Origin: Alcanivorax sp. DG881
GTDB taxonomy: Bacteria; Pseudomonadota; Gammaproteobacteria; Pseudomonadales; Alcanivoracaceae
Reading direction: 5' to 3'
NCBI RefSeq assembly: GCF_000155615.1
Contig: NZ_DS989915.1
Location: forward strand, 1,296,002-1,360,001
Length of the DNA: 64,000 bases
The notes under the pieces were generated by a model, which saw only the letters and a program-made list of their open reading frames with translations, did not search any database and was not told the origin of the DNA. Position numbers and translations under genes: made by a program. Below are positions 19,861 to 29,429 of this stretch, piece after piece (position 1 is the first letter of the stretch; every line of letters starts with the position of its first letter).

Positions 19861-20223
19861 ATGAGCGCTGACACTCCGCTACTGCAACTGGTCATCGACG
19901 CCCTGGAAGAAGTCAAAGCCCAAAACATCACCCCGCTGGATGTGCGTGAAATCACCAGTGTCGCGGACAACATGGTTATCGCCAGTGGCACCTCCAACCG
20001 CCATGTGAAAGCCCTGGCCGACAGCGTGGCCGATGCCGCCAAGAGCGCCGGCTTCCCGCCGATTGGTACAGAAGGTGAAAACACCGGCGAATGGATTCTG
20101 GTGGACCTCGGCGATGTGATTGTTCATCTGATGCTGCCCGCCACCCGGGAGTTCTACGACCTGGAACGGCTGTGGAAGAATCCCCAGCACCACCCGGACC
20201 GCGACCAACAACAAGACCCGTAA
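19861..20223 (+). CDS. rsfS: Ribosomal silencing factor RsfS
   Basis: A 120-residue Iojap-family protein that binds ribosomal protein L14 and blocks subunit joining in nutrient limitation. Conserved features include the DxxEVKAQNI start, the [14 protein letters not shown] segment and the [14 protein letters not shown] core. The nadD-rsfS-rlmH spacing is 6 and 3 bases, indicating one operon. Confidence 0.97.
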   Translation: MSADTPLLQLVIDALEEVKAQNITPLDVREITSVADNMVIASGTSNRHVKALADSVADAAKSAGFPPIGTEGENTGEWILVDLGDVIVHLMLPATREFYDLERLWKNPQHHPDRDQQQDP

Positions 20224-20226
20224 TCC

Positions 20227-20697
20227 ATGCGCATTATTCTGCTGGCCATCGGCACCCGCATGCCTGCCTGGGTGACCGAGGGCTTCAGTGAATATCAGAA
20301 GCGCATGCCCCCGGAAATGCGCCTGACGCTGGAAGAAATCCCCATGCCCAAACGCGGCAAGGGCGACAGCGTCAGCCAGATCCGTGCGGAAGCGGAGGCC
20401 CTGCGCAAACGCCTGGAAAAAAGCCCCGGCGCCAAAACCGTGGCACTGGAAGTCAACGGCCGGGCGCTGGACACTCCGGCACTCAGCCGTAAACTGGGCG
20501 AGCTGAAAGACGTGGGCCAGGATCTGGTGCTGCTGGTAGGTGGCCCCGACGGCCTGTGCCCGCAGTTATCGGCCAGCGCCCATGAGCGCTGGAGCCTGTC
20601 GAACCTGACACTGCCCCACCCTCTCGTCCGGGTATTGCTTGCCGAGCAGCTATACCGGGGCTGGACGCTACTGACCGGGCACCCCTATCATCGCTGA
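20227..20697 (+). CDS. rlmH: 23S rRNA pseudouridine1915 N3-methyltransferase
   Basis: A 156-residue SPOUT methyltransferase acting on the 23S rRNA helix 69 pseudouridine. The SAM-knot motif LLVGGPDGL and the C-terminal RVLLAEQLYRGWTLLTGHPYHR end are diagnostic. Length matches the family exactly. Confidence 0.98.
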   Translation: MRIILLAIGTRMPAWVTEGFSEYQKRMPPEMRLTLEEIPMPKRGKGDSVSQIRAEAEALRKRLEKSPGAKTVALEVNGRALDTPALSRKLGELKDVGQDLVLLVGGPDGLCPQLSASAHERWSLSNLTLPHPLVRVLLAEQLYRGWTLLTGHPYHR

Positions 20698-20724
20698 TCG
20701 TTATCGCCTCACACAGACGCCAAC

Positions 20725-22641
20725 ATGCGCCGACCATTAACGCTGAAAGACCATCACCACGAGCAGCGCATTTTCAGCGTTCGTCTTGTCGTGGGCGTTT
20801 TTCTGGTGTTACTGCTGACCGGCGTGCTGATCGGCCGCATGATCTGGCTACAGGTTATTGAGCACAACCGCTACACCACGCTCAGTGACAACAATCGGGT
20901 TCAAACCCAGGCCGTGGCCCCGCCCCGCGGGCTGATCACGGACCGCCACGGCGAGATCCTTGCCGATAACCGCCCTGACTTTTCGCTGGAAATCATCATT
21001 GAGCAGGCCGGCGATCTGGACCAGCTACTCCTCGAGTTGGGTGAGCTGATCGAGCTGGATGAAGGTGACCGGGAGCGCTTCGAAAAACGCCGCCGCACCG
21101 CCCGCCGCCCCTGGGAGCCGGTGCCGCTGCGTGGCCGACTCACGGAAGAGGAAATCGCCCGCCTGGTGGTCAATCAGCACCGGCTGGCTGGCATCCGCAT
21201 CTCGGCTGACCCGATTCGCCACTACCCCCACGGCATTCTGTTCTCCCACGTGCTGGGTTACGTGAACCGAATCAACGTCCAGGATCTGGACGCCATGACG
21301 CTGGATCAGCAACGCAACTACGCCGGCACCCACTTCTACGGACGCAGCGGCATCGAGCGTTTCTATGAAGACACCCTGCACGGTGAAGTCGGCTATCGAC
21401 AGGTGGAAACCAATGCCCGCGGGCGGATTCTGCGCGTACTGGAAGAGCAGGCACCGGTGCCGGGCAAGCCCTTGCGGCTGCACCTGTCCATGCGGGTGCA
21501 ACAGGCCGCCTACGATGCCCTCGGCGAGCGCCGTGGTGCCGTAGTCGCCATTGATCCCCGCGATGGCAGCGTGCTGGCGTTCGTCAGCCGCCCGGGCTTC
21601 AACCCCAACCTGTTCGTCACCGGGATCTCTTACAAGGATTACTCCGCCTACCGCAACGACCACGACAATCCGTTGTTCAACCGGGCCTTGCAGGGGCGCT
21701 ATCCCCCCGGTTCCACCATCAAGCCCATGTACGGTCTCGCCGGGCTGGATGCTGGAGTCACCAACTGGGAACGCACCATTTTCGACCCCGGCTACTATCA
21801 ACTGGAAAACGATCCGCACCGCTACCGGGACTGGAAACGCTGGGGCCACGGCCGGGTGGATCTGCGCCTGGCGGTGGTGCAGTCCTGTGACACTTATTTC
21901 TACGACATGGGTTTCAAGCTGGGCATCGAGCGCATGCACCGCTACATGAACCAGTTTTCCCTGGGCCAACCCACCGGTATCGATCTGTACAACGAATCCA
22001 GTGGCATCATGCCGTCCAAACAATGGAAAAAGGCGGCCCGCGGCCGTCCCTGGTTCCACGGCGACACCATCAACGCCAGTATCGGTCAGGGGTTTGTCCT
22101 GGCGACGCCGCTGCAACTGGCCAACGCCACGGCGATCATGGCCAGCCACGGCAAGCAGGTCATTCCTACTCTGGCGGGCGAACACCAGCCGGTGGAGCGA
22201 ACCGATATCATTCTGAATGATCAGGATAACTGGGAAAAAATGACCGAAGCCATGGTCGGTGTCACCCAGCTCGGCGGCACCGCACGTGCCATGGCCTCAG
22301 GGGCGAAATACGACATTGCGGCAAAATCCGGCACCGCCCAGGTCTTCTCGGTAGGCCAGGACGAAACCTATAACGAGGACGAGCTGGCAGAGCGTCTGCT
22401 GGACCACGCCTTGCTGGTATCGTTTGCGCCCGCGGAAAAGCCGGCCATTGCCGTGGCCGTGCTGGTGGAAAATGGGCGCCACGGCGGCTCTACCGCCGGG
22501 CCAGTGGCTCGCCAAGTCATGGACGCCTGGCTGCTCGATAAAGAGGGAGAACTGAAGGTGCCGCCAGTGTTCGCCAACACCCCGGCCACCCCACCCTCCA
22601 ATACTGCCGACGACGATTCGGATCAAGAGGATCGCCCATGA
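20725..22641 (+). CDS. mrdA: Penicillin-binding protein 2 (elongasome transpeptidase)
   Basis: Peptidoglycan D,D-transpeptidase of the rod-shape complex. The 638-residue protein has one N-terminal membrane helix (about residues 20-42), a dimerisation region beginning PPRGLITDRHGEILADN, and a transpeptidase domain with the active-site STIK (in YPPGSTIKPM), SCD (in VVQSCDTYFY) and KSGT motifs. The TGA overlaps the rodA ATG (ATGA). Confidence 0.98.
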   Translation: MRRPLTLKDHHHEQRIFSVRLVVGVFLVLLLTGVLIGRMIWLQVIEHNRYTTLSDNNRVQTQAVAPPRGLITDRHGEILADNRPDFSLEIIIEQAGDLDQLLLELGELIELDEGDRERFEKRRRTARRPWEPVPLRGRLTEEEIARLVVNQHRLAGIRISADPIRHYPHGILFSHVLGYVNRINVQDLDAMTLDQQRNYAGTHFYGRSGIERFYEDTLHGEVGYRQVETNARGRILRVLEEQAPVPGKPLRLHLSMRVQQAAYDALGERRGAVVAIDPRDGSVLAFVSRPGFNPNLFVTGISYKDYSAYRNDHDNPLFNRALQGRYPPGSTIKPMYGLAGLDAGVTNWERTIFDPGYYQLENDPHRYRDWKRWGHGRVDLRLAVVQSCDTYFYDMGFKLGIERMHRYMNQFSLGQPTGIDLYNESSGIMPSKQWKKAARGRPWFHGDTINASIGQGFVLATPLQLANATAIMASHGKQVIPTLAGEHQPVERTDIILNDQDNWEKMTEAMVGVTQLGGTARAMASGAKYDIAAKSGTAQVFSVGQDETYNEDELAERLLDHALLVSFAPAEKPAIAVAVLVENGRHGGSTAGPVARQVMDAWLLDKEGELKVPPVFANTPATPPSNTADDDSDQEDRP

Positions 22642-23783
22642 GCCAGCGCGAATTTATCCGCCAGATGCCCGGCCAGACCGGCGCCTCCCTGTCTCCAGGG
22701 CTGGCGGTCCGCCTGCATCTGGACCCGCCGCTACTGGTCGGCCTGTTGCTGCTCATGTTCGGCGGGCTCACCGTCCTTTACAGCGCCGGCGGCGAAAACA
22801 TGGACCTGGTGGTGCGTCAGTGCATCCGTTTTGGTGCCGGCCTTACCGTGCTGTTCCTGTTGGCCCAGATCCCCCCCCGCAGTTACCGGTTCTGGGCCCC
22901 GGTGATTTACTCCATCGGCCTGGTGCTGCTGGTACTGGTGCTGGTCATCGGTACCGAGGCAAAAGGCGCCCAGCGCTGGCTTTCCATTCCCGGCGCAGGT
23001 CGCTTTCAGCCGGCGGAAGTCATGAAACTGGCCGTGCCCGCCATGGTCGCGTGGTATTTCACTGAACGCACCCTGCCCCCCAAACTCACGGACGTAATTG
23101 CCGCCCTGCTGTTGCTCGGGGTGCCTGCCATGCTGATTGGCCTGCAACCGGACCTGGGCACCGCCATTCTCATCGCGGCCAGCGGGCTGGTGGTGCTGTT
23201 CATGGCCGGGCTCTCGTGGCGGCTGATCGCCGTGGCGGTCATCATTGTGGTCACCGCAGCACCGCTGATGTATTTCTTCGTGATGCACGATTACCAGCGG
23301 AACCGGGTCGATACCTTCCTCAACCCGGAAGCCGACCCCCGTGGCACCGGCTGGAACATCATCCAGTCGAAAACCGCCATCGGCTCCGGCGGCGTCAACG
23401 GCAAGGGCTGGCTCGACGGCACCCAGTCGCGGCTGGATTTCCTGCCGGAATCGTCCACCGACTTCATTCTCGCGGTTCTCAGTGAGGAATTCGGTCTGGT
23501 TGGTGTCAGCATCCTGTTGATGATGTACCTGGTGATTGTCGGTCGCGGCTTCTTTATCAGCTGGCAAGCCCAGGACACCTTCGCCCGACTCCTTGCCGCC
23601 AGCCTGGTGATGACATTTTTTATTTATGTTTTCGTGAACATTGGGATGGTGTCAGGACTCTTACCTGTCGTAGGGGTGCCTTTGCCCCTGATCAGCTATG
23701 GCGGCACCTCGGTTGTGACGCTGCTGGCCAGTTTCGGCATGCTGATGTCGATTCACACCCATCGGCGGCTGATGAGTTACTGA
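22638..23783 (+). CDS. rodA: SEDS glycosyltransferase RodA
   Basis: The 381-residue polytopic membrane protein is the peptidoglycan polymerase partner of PBP2. SEDS signatures are present: GAQRWL near residue 112, LQPDLGTAILI, the ESSTDFILAVLSEEFG loop and the C-terminal GVPLPLISYGGTS motif. An unusually long N-terminal tail of about 25 residues precedes the first helix. Start overlaps the mrdA stop. Confidence 0.98.
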   Translation: MSQREFIRQMPGQTGASLSPGLAVRLHLDPPLLVGLLLLMFGGLTVLYSAGGENMDLVVRQCIRFGAGLTVLFLLAQIPPRSYRFWAPVIYSIGLVLLVLVLVIGTEAKGAQRWLSIPGAGRFQPAEVMKLAVPAMVAWYFTERTLPPKLTDVIAALLLLGVPAMLIGLQPDLGTAILIAASGLVVLFMAGLSWRLIAVAVIIVVTAAPLMYFFVMHDYQRNRVDTFLNPEADPRGTGWNIIQSKTAIGSGGVNGKGWLDGTQSRLDFLPESSTDFILAVLSEEFGLVGVSILLMMYLVIVGRGFFISWQAQDTFARLLAASLVMTFFIYVFVNIGMVSGLLPVVGVPLPLISYGGTSVVTLLASFGMLMSIHTHRRLMSY

Positions 23784-23868
23784 ACGCGTGGCGAGAAAAG
23801 CCCATTGTTGCGGGCACCTCACCGCAACAACGCGGTCCATGGAAATAATGAAAACAGGAGATACCCCT

Positions 23869-24954
23869 TTGCGTCGTTTCTATCCGTGCATTCCAGGCAT
23901 TGTTTGCTCCGGCACTCTTTACTCAACCCTTGTGGCCGCCGCTCTGACCTTCACCTCCCTGCCGGCCCAGGCTGAACACACCTGCCCGGAAAACAACGAC
24001 TACCTGCAGCGTGAACAGGCGAAAACCCTGATTGCAGAACTGGTTTCCCAGGGGCAGGACGAAACGCGAGTGCGAGACGTTCTGGGGGGCGCGCAATGCC
24101 AACCCAAGATCCTCAAGTCCATCGCTCGCCCGGCGGAGCACACCCATACCTGGGCCACCTACCAGAAAATTTTCCTGCAGGAGAGCCGGGTACAGAAAGG
24201 CGTGGAATTCGCTCACACCCACGCCGACACCCTGACCCGTGCAGAGCAGACCTACGGCATCCCCCGGGAAATCATCCTCGCCATCATTGGTGTGGAAACC
24301 CGCTATGGGGATCACATGGGCACCTACCGCGTGGTCGATGCCCTGACCACCCTGGGCTACGATTATCCGCCCCGGGGCAGCTTCTTCCGCAAGCAGCTCA
24401 AAGCCTTGTTCGAACTGGAACATAACGCCCACATTGATGCCGAAAGCATCACCGGGTCCTACGCCGGCGCCATGGGCTACGGCCAGTTCATCCCTACCAG
24501 CTATCAAGCTTACGCGGTGGACTTCGACAACGACGGCGTTACCGATCTGGTCAACAACCCGGTGGATGCCATCGGCTCCGTGGCCAACTATTTCAGCGAG
24601 CACAACTGGAAACCCGGGTTGCCCGTAGCCGCCAGAGCACACCTGGATGGCGCCGGTTACGTACCCCTCGCCAAAAAAGGGTACAAGCCATCCTTTACCC
24701 TGGCACAGGCCAACAACGCCGGCGTCTCCGCGCTCAGCTGCAACGATGATCGACTGGTCAGTGAATACTGCTTTGACCTGCCCGCCAGCACCCGGGTCGC
24801 CCTGCTCGACCTGACCGGCACCGACGGCGCGGAATTCTGGCTGGCCACCGACAACTTCTATGTGATCACCCGCTACAATCACAGTCGCCTGTACGCCATG
24901 GCCGTGCTACAACTATCGCGACAACTGGCCGCCGCCCTGGAGGATAATCAATGA
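23869..24954 (+). CDS. mltB: Membrane-bound lytic transglycosylase B
   Basis: Cleaves glycan strands to 1,6-anhydro products. The protein has the catalytic Glu in IIGVETRYGDHMGTYRV and the SYAGAMGYGQFIPTSY motif of MltB. I select a TTG start at 23869, eight bases after AGGAG, which gives a clean signal peptide (RRFYP, hydrophobic core, PAQA cleavage) and 361 residues; ATG codons at 23839 and 23848 or a GTG at 23788 would extend the signal. No lipobox is seen, so it is probably secreted rather than a lipoprotein. Overlaps rlpA by four bases. Confidence 0.92.
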   Translation: MRRFYPCIPGIVCSGTLYSTLVAAALTFTSLPAQAEHTCPENNDYLQREQAKTLIAELVSQGQDETRVRDVLGGAQCQPKILKSIARPAEHTHTWATYQKIFLQESRVQKGVEFAHTHADTLTRAEQTYGIPREIILAIIGVETRYGDHMGTYRVVDALTTLGYDYPPRGSFFRKQLKALFELEHNAHIDAESITGSYAGAMGYGQFIPTSYQAYAVDFDNDGVTDLVNNPVDAIGSVANYFSEHNWKPGLPVAARAHLDGAGYVPLAKKGYKPSFTLAQANNAGVSALSCNDDRLVSEYCFDLPASTRVALLDLTGTDGAEFWLATDNFYVITRYNHSRLYAMAVLQLSRQLAAALEDNQ

Positions 24955-25883
24955 AACGTCTGGCTTGTGCCGTGATTACCTCAGCCTTCCTCAGCGCTTG
25001 TGCCACGGCACCCGGACCCGCTGGCGACAGCGAAACGCCTGCTGCCAATAATGGCGCACCAGGGTCGGATCGCTACAGCATCCACCAGGACACCGCGCCA
25101 GAAGAGCGTCGGGATATCTCCCAGCTGCCGGAACCGGTACCCAAAAAAGAACCCCGCAGCCGCTACGGTAATCCAGAGTCCTACAGCGTTTGGGGCAAGA
25201 CTTATCAAGTATTGCCCCAAGCGGACGGCTACGTGGCAGAAGGCAAGGCCTCCTGGTATGGCCAGAAATTCCATGGCCACCGCACCTCCAGTGGCGAGTC
25301 GTTCGACATGTACCAGTTCACCGCCGCCCACCGCAGCCTGCCCTTGCCCACCTATGCCCGGGTCACCAATCTGGATAACGGCAAAAGCCTGGTAGTACGT
25401 GTCAACGATCGCGGCCCCTTCCATGAAGATCGCATCATCGATCTGTCCTGGGCCGCCGCTGTGCGCCTGGGCATCGAGCAGGCTGGCACCGGGCGGGTGC
25501 GGGTCGAAGCGATCAGCAGCCAGCAACAGCCGGACGGCCCCAGCAGCACCGTGCCCACCGCCGTGCGCGCCGCTGTGGACAGCCCGCCCCCTGCAGACGC
25601 GAACAGCAACGCCAGCACCCAAACAGACACTGCCGACAATAACGGGGCCAGCAAAGGCGGCAATCTGTTCCTGCAGGCCGGCGCTTTTTCGGACCAAACC
25701 AGCGCACAACAACTGCAACAGGAACTGATCAACCAGCTGGGCGTCGACACCCGGATACAGCACTCGGAGGGTGACCTGTTCCGGGTCTGGATCGGCCCCT
25801 ACGAGAGCAACCAGCAGCGCCAGCAAGTGCGCGAGACGGTGGCCAATGCCGGTTTTGACCGGCCCATGCCCGTCAGCCCCTGA
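24951..25883 (+). CDS. rlpA: Septal-ring lipoprotein RlpA with SPOR domain
   Basis: A 310-residue outer-membrane lipoprotein (lipobox LSAC after MKRLACAVITSAF). The double-psi beta-barrel domain (about residues 90-185) has GKASWYGQKFHGHRTSSGE and VVRVNDRGPF, typical of RlpA lytic transglycosylases acting on denuded glycans. A Ser/Ala/Asn-rich linker precedes a C-terminal SPOR domain (about residues 235-308) that binds septal peptidoglycan. Confidence 0.96.
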   Translation: MKRLACAVITSAFLSACATAPGPAGDSETPAANNGAPGSDRYSIHQDTAPEERRDISQLPEPVPKKEPRSRYGNPESYSVWGKTYQVLPQADGYVAEGKASWYGQKFHGHRTSSGESFDMYQFTAAHRSLPLPTYARVTNLDNGKSLVVRVNDRGPFHEDRIIDLSWAAAVRLGIEQAGTGRVRVEAISSQQQPDGPSSTVPTAVRAAVDSPPPADANSNASTQTDTADNNGASKGGNLFLQAGAFSDQTSAQQLQQELINQLGVDTRIQHSEGDLFRVWIGPYESNQQRQQVRETVANAGFDRPMPVSP

Positions 25884-26106
25884 AAACGCCCATATCAGCC
25901 GTTTCTCCGGTTAACAGACCTGCGCCAGTCCTCTAGAATGCAGCCATCAAGTAATGGCACAACGCATCTTTATGGTCTTTATGGAATTTTTTGCCTTTTT
26001 CGTGTCCAACTACCCCTTCGGGCTCTTTCCCGGGCGGCGCCATGACACGACCGGCGCATTACTGATTCCCTGAACCATCCAAGGACAACCAACAGGCAGG
26101 ATACCC

Positions 26107-27267
26107 ATGCGTCCCCAGTCTTTCCGCTTTACCGTTTTTGCTCTCTGTGCCTTGCTCGGCACCGCCCTTTCCTTGCAAGCCCAGGCACAAATGGTCCCCC
26201 GTGCGCCGCAGATCGAAGCCAAGGGGTACCTGCTGATGGATGCCGCCAGCGGCCAGGTCATCGTCGAACACAATGCGGAACAGCGCCTGCCCCCGGCCAG
26301 CCTGACCAAAATGATGACCGCCTACATCGTCGAAGAAGAACTGCAGAAAGGCAACATCTCCGAAAAGGATATGGCACCGATCAGTGTTCAAGCCTGGCAA
26401 ATGGGCGGCTCGCGCATGTTTGTCCGCGAAGGCACCCGTGTCCCGGTAGGCGACTTGCTTCGCGGCATCATCATCCAGTCCGGTAACGATGCCAGTGTGG
26501 CCATGGCCGAATACATTGCCGGCTCTGAAGATGCCTTCGCCGACCTCATGAACCAGCACGCCAATCGCCTGGGCATGGACAGCAGCCACTTCATGAATGC
26601 CACCGGCTGGCCGGCCGAAAACCATTTCACCACTGCCAAGGACATGGCAATCCTGGCCCGGGCCATCGTGCGGGATTTTCCTGACCACTACGACCTGTAC
26701 GCCAAAAAGGAATTCACCTACAACGGTATCACCCAGCAGAACCGCAACCTGCTGCTGTGGCGCGACCCGACCGTAGATGGCCTGAAAACCGGCCACACCG
26801 ACGAAGCCGGTTACTGTCTGGTGTCCTCCGCCAAGAAAGACAACATGCGGCTCATCGCCGTTGTCATGGGCACCGCCTCAGAAAGCGCCCGCGCCCGCGA
26901 ATCCCAGAAACTGCTGACCTACGGTTTCCGTTTCTTCGAAACCTACAAGGCATACAGCGCCGGTGACGTACTCGACACCGTGGATGTGTGGATGGGCAAA
27001 CAGGATCAGCTGCGTTTGGGCCTGGCGGAAGACCTGGTACTGACCATTCCCCGCGAAAGCCATGAAAACCTGAAAGCGGAAATCAGTGTCACCCCGCAAC
27101 TGGAAGCCCCTATTCTGGAAGGCCAGCAGTACGGCACCCTGACCGTGCGCATGGACAACGATGTCCTGGTCAAGAAACCCCTGGTCGCGCTGGAACCCGT
27201 CGAGGAAGCCGGCCTTTTCACCAAACTCTGGCACCACCTGCTGCTGTTCTTCAAAGGCCTGTTCTGA
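26107..27267 (+). CDS. dacA: D-alanyl-D-alanine carboxypeptidase (PBP5/6 type)
   Basis: Trims the terminal D-Ala from peptidoglycan stem peptides. After a cleavable signal peptide, the active-site SLTK (Ser65, Lys68), SGNDAS and KTG (in LKTGHTDEAGYC) motifs follow in order. The C-terminal beta domain and a final amphipathic/hydrophobic helix for membrane attachment are present. Length of 386 residues is standard. Gene order rlpA-dacA is conserved among gammaproteobacteria. Confidence 0.98.
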   Translation: MRPQSFRFTVFALCALLGTALSLQAQAQMVPRAPQIEAKGYLLMDAASGQVIVEHNAEQRLPPASLTKMMTAYIVEEELQKGNISEKDMAPISVQAWQMGGSRMFVREGTRVPVGDLLRGIIIQSGNDASVAMAEYIAGSEDAFADLMNQHANRLGMDSSHFMNATGWPAENHFTTAKDMAILARAIVRDFPDHYDLYAKKEFTYNGITQQNRNLLLWRDPTVDGLKTGHTDEAGYCLVSSAKKDNMRLIAVVMGTASESARARESQKLLTYGFRFFETYKAYSAGDVLDTVDVWMGKQDQLRLGLAEDLVLTIPRESHENLKAEISVTPQLEAPILEGQQYGTLTVRMDNDVLVKKPLVALEPVEEAGLFTKLWHHLLLFFKGLF

Positions 27268-27272
27268 TCGCA

Positions 27273-27300
27273 GGACGCTTGACGCCAGTAGCCTGACGGC
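27273..27300. repeat. Heptad-period array H6
   Basis: Four in-phase units: GGACGCT, TGACGCC, AGTAGCC and TGACGGC, beginning six bases after the dacA stop. Confidence 0.7.
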
Positions 27301-27415
27301 AGAGAAAACCGTCGCAGCCCGTATGGTACATACCACCCGCGCTGCGCCGGTTTTGCATCTGGGCCTGGCAGGTGCGCTAAACTGGTGCCGTCACTGTTAC
27401 GTCGAGCCCTCTCAC

Positions 27416-28300
27416 ATGCCTCAGGTTTATCTCAACGGCCGCTTCATGGCCCCCGAAGCCGCACAGATCTCCCCAATGGATCGGGGTTTCCTGTTTGCGG
27501 ACGGAATTTACGAGGTCATTCCTGCCTATAACGGCGTGTTGTTTCGTTTCGAGGAGCACCTGGCTCGCCTGGAACGCTCACTGACCGAGGTGGACATCCA
27601 CAACCCCCATAGCCGCGAACACTGGCAGACCTTGTGTGATGAGCTATTGCAGCATAATGGCGGCGGCAATCTCTCGGTGTACCTGCAAATCACTCGTGGG
27701 GCCGCCGAAAAACGCGACCATGCATTTCCCTCCCCCGCCGTGACGCCCACCGTCTTCATGATGACCAGCCCAATCGCCGTACCTGCCGCCGACAGCCCGG
27801 ATACCGCCGTCGGCGCCAAAGCCATCACGCTGGACGATATTCGCTGGGCCCGTTGCGACATCAAATCCGTTTCCCTGTTGGCCAACAGCCTGCTCCGCCA
27901 GCAGGCCGTGGCCGCCGGCGCGGCCGAAGCCATTCTGCTACGCGACGGCTTTGTCACCGAAGGCTCGGCCAGCAATGTCTTTGTAGTCAAAGACGGCAGC
28001 ATTGCCACCCCGCCGAAAAGCCACGCCATTCTCGGCGGCATCACCCGGGACCTGGTGGTAGAGCTATGCCAGCAACACGGACTCGCACTGCAGGAACGGG
28101 AAATTACCGAGATGCAGCTGCGCCAGGCGGATGAAATCTGGATCACCAGTTCCACCAAGGAAGTGGTACCTGTGACCCACCTTAACGACGCTATAATAGG
28201 CAACGGCCAGCCAGGCCCTCAGTGGAGAATCCTGGCCCGGCACTATGTTCAGCACAAACGCCGGCTTTGCGGCCTTGATACCCCCGAAACACGAGACTGA
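27416..28300 (+). CDS. D-amino acid aminotransferase-like PLP enzyme
   Basis: A 294-residue fold-type IV PLP aminotransferase. The N-terminal MDRGFLFADGIYEVIPAYNG segment, the catalytic lysine in DIKSVSLLANSLLRQQA and the EGSASNVFVVKDG phosphate-binding loop match D-alanine aminotransferases (dat), which supply D-Glu or D-Ala. Upstream in-frame codons are not used: the ATG at 27416 begins the conserved MPQVYLNGRF. The location between dacA and ybeD agrees with other gammaproteobacteria. Confidence 0.9.
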   Translation: MPQVYLNGRFMAPEAAQISPMDRGFLFADGIYEVIPAYNGVLFRFEEHLARLERSLTEVDIHNPHSREHWQTLCDELLQHNGGGNLSVYLQITRGAAEKRDHAFPSPAVTPTVFMMTSPIAVPAADSPDTAVGAKAITLDDIRWARCDIKSVSLLANSLLRQQAVAAGAAEAILLRDGFVTEGSASNVFVVKDGSIATPPKSHAILGGITRDLVVELCQQHGLALQEREITEMQLRQADEIWITSSTKEVVPVTHLNDAIIGNGQPGPQWRILARHYVQHKRRLCGLDTPETRD

Positions 28301-28312
28301 CAGGAGCAGCCC

Positions 28313-28582
28313 ATGGCTATTCAGGAACACCTGTGGGAATTTCCCCATGACATGCAGTTAAAGGTCATGGGCGCCGTTGACGCCCCGCTCGAGGACGCCC
28401 TGATCGAGATTCTGACCACACATCTGGATGATTTTGACGCGGACAAACACCTGAGCAGCAAGCCCAGCAGCAAGGGCACCTTCATCTCCTTTACCGCACA
28501 GGTGACCATGCGCAACCGGGAGCAGGTGGAAGCCATCTACAAGGCGCTCAACGATTCACCCCACGTGAAAATCACCCTGTAG
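28313..28582 (+). CDS. ybeD: YbeD-like DUF493 protein
   Basis: An 89-residue protein of the DUF493 family, normally located between dacA and lipB. It shows the YbeD pattern LWEFPHDMQLKVMG and the C-terminal YKALNDSPHVKITL. The fold is related to ACT-like regulatory domains; its role, possibly linked to lipoate metabolism, is not established. Confidence 0.95.
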   Translation: MAIQEHLWEFPHDMQLKVMGAVDAPLEDALIEILTTHLDDFDADKHLSSKPSSKGTFISFTAQVTMRNREQVEAIYKALNDSPHVKITL

Positions 28583-28731
28583 CCAAAGCGCCCGGCCGAA
28601 TACCAAAACCACAAGCTACCAGCGCACAAAATCATTGTGCACTGGATCGCATATTGGCATTACACTGCGTTACTCACCGTCACAGCCCGACACTGAAGCA
28701 CCACCAAGCCACAATAGGTTTGGAACGAACG

Positions 28732-28768
28732 TCCCCGTAATGTTGACCGCATAACAACAACACGGGGA
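28732..28768 (+). promoter_or_regulatory. Inverted repeat in the leader of the small secreted protein
   Basis: TCCCCGT at 28732-28738 pairs with ACGGGGA at 28762-28768 across a 23-nt loop. The right arm contains the GGGGA that is the likely ribosome binding site for the gene at 28777, so the hairpin could limit its translation. A structural guess only. Confidence 0.35.
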
Positions 28769-28776
28769 TAACCGCC

Positions 28777-29082
28777 ATGAAAACACTGTCACTGCTATGT
28801 CTGTGCAGCTGCCTGCTGGTACTCACCGCTGTTGAAGTACAGACCACCACCCCGAATCACGTCAGCGCCCGCACGACCAGCGCCCTGCCAGCCTCAAAAA
28901 ACATCATTCCAGCCATGCCCCGCAACCCGGGTATTCTGCAAAGCGTTCACGGCACCCCTGTGCATTTCGACGCCTTCCAGACCATCAATCTCAACGATGA
29001 TGACGGCATTGAGTTCGGCATCAGCGTCAAGGAACTGAATCTTCATCTTGTTAACCAGCGGACAGGGAATCGTCTCATTTAA
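28777..29082 (+). CDS. Small secreted protein of unknown function
   Basis: I do not recognise this 101-residue product. It starts with a signal peptide (MKTLSLLCLCSCLLVLTAV) that might be processed at a Cys or after the Val-Glu region. The remainder is short and polar, with a DDDGIEFGISVKELNLHLVN segment. It has its own leader and a strong terminator, and it sits between ybeD and lipB, which are normally adjacent. Confidence 0.6.
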   Translation: MKTLSLLCLCSCLLVLTAVEVQTTTPNHVSARTTSALPASKNIIPAMPRNPGILQSVHGTPVHFDAFQTINLNDDDGIEFGISVKELNLHLVNQRTGNRLI

Positions 29083-29133
29083 GTCAGGATACTTCTGGTT
29101 CAATTGTTGTTACCCCGTGAGGGGTCTGCCTTC

Positions 29134-29159
29134 AGCCCGGCATTTTGCCGGGCTTTTTT
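29134..29159 (+). terminator. Rho-independent terminator
   Basis: AGCCCGGC, a short loop and GCCGGGCT followed by six T. It ends the transcript of the small secreted protein gene. Confidence 0.92.
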
Positions 29160-29161
29160 AT

Positions 29162-29182
29162 GCCGCTCTGCGGCCGCAACAC
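29162..29182. repeat. Palindromic 21-mer, copy 1
   Basis: GCCGC-TCT-GCGGC followed by CGCAACAC. The same 21-mer with a single change is found at 46263-46283. Confidence 0.65.
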
Positions 29183-29192
29183 AAATGCAAAA

Positions 29193-29359
29193 TGTAGGAG
29201 TTCCCTTCCAGGGGACTAACCACCCTGCAAAGTGGCAAAGCGCTCGATTCGCCTTTTAACCGGTGATCATTAATCGCTCCGCTCATACTCCAGCCCCTAC
29301 GGGGCTACGTGCGTATCCTCGCTTCGTTCGGTTCGTCCCCTGGAAGGGAACTCCTGCAG
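29193..29359. repeat. REP-like inverted doublet
   Basis: A REP-like unit at 29193-29221 (head TGTAGGAG, stem TTCCCT/AGGGGA, tail ACTAACC) faces an inverted unit at 29330-29359 (GGTTCGTCC to CTGCAG), about 110 bp apart. The layout resembles bacterial interspersed mosaic elements. No gene is present in 29083-29449, which also holds a terminator, the 21-mer palindrome and heptad array H11. Confidence 0.85.
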
Positions 29360-29394
29360 CGTCTTCGTAGACAGGTCGATGTTTTAGTTCCATC

Positions 29395-29429
29395 AAGCGT
29401 AGCTCGTCGCTTCTGGTGTGTAGCGTGCA
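29395..29429. repeat. Heptad-period array H11
   Basis: Five in-phase units beginning AAGCGTA and GCTCGTC, ending 20 bases before the lipB start. Confidence 0.6.

Noticed and set aside
25972-26073. Short hydrophobic peptide frame (33 codons) upstream of dacA
   Set aside because: No ribosome binding site and no regulatory codon run; it could be chance in a 220-bp gap.
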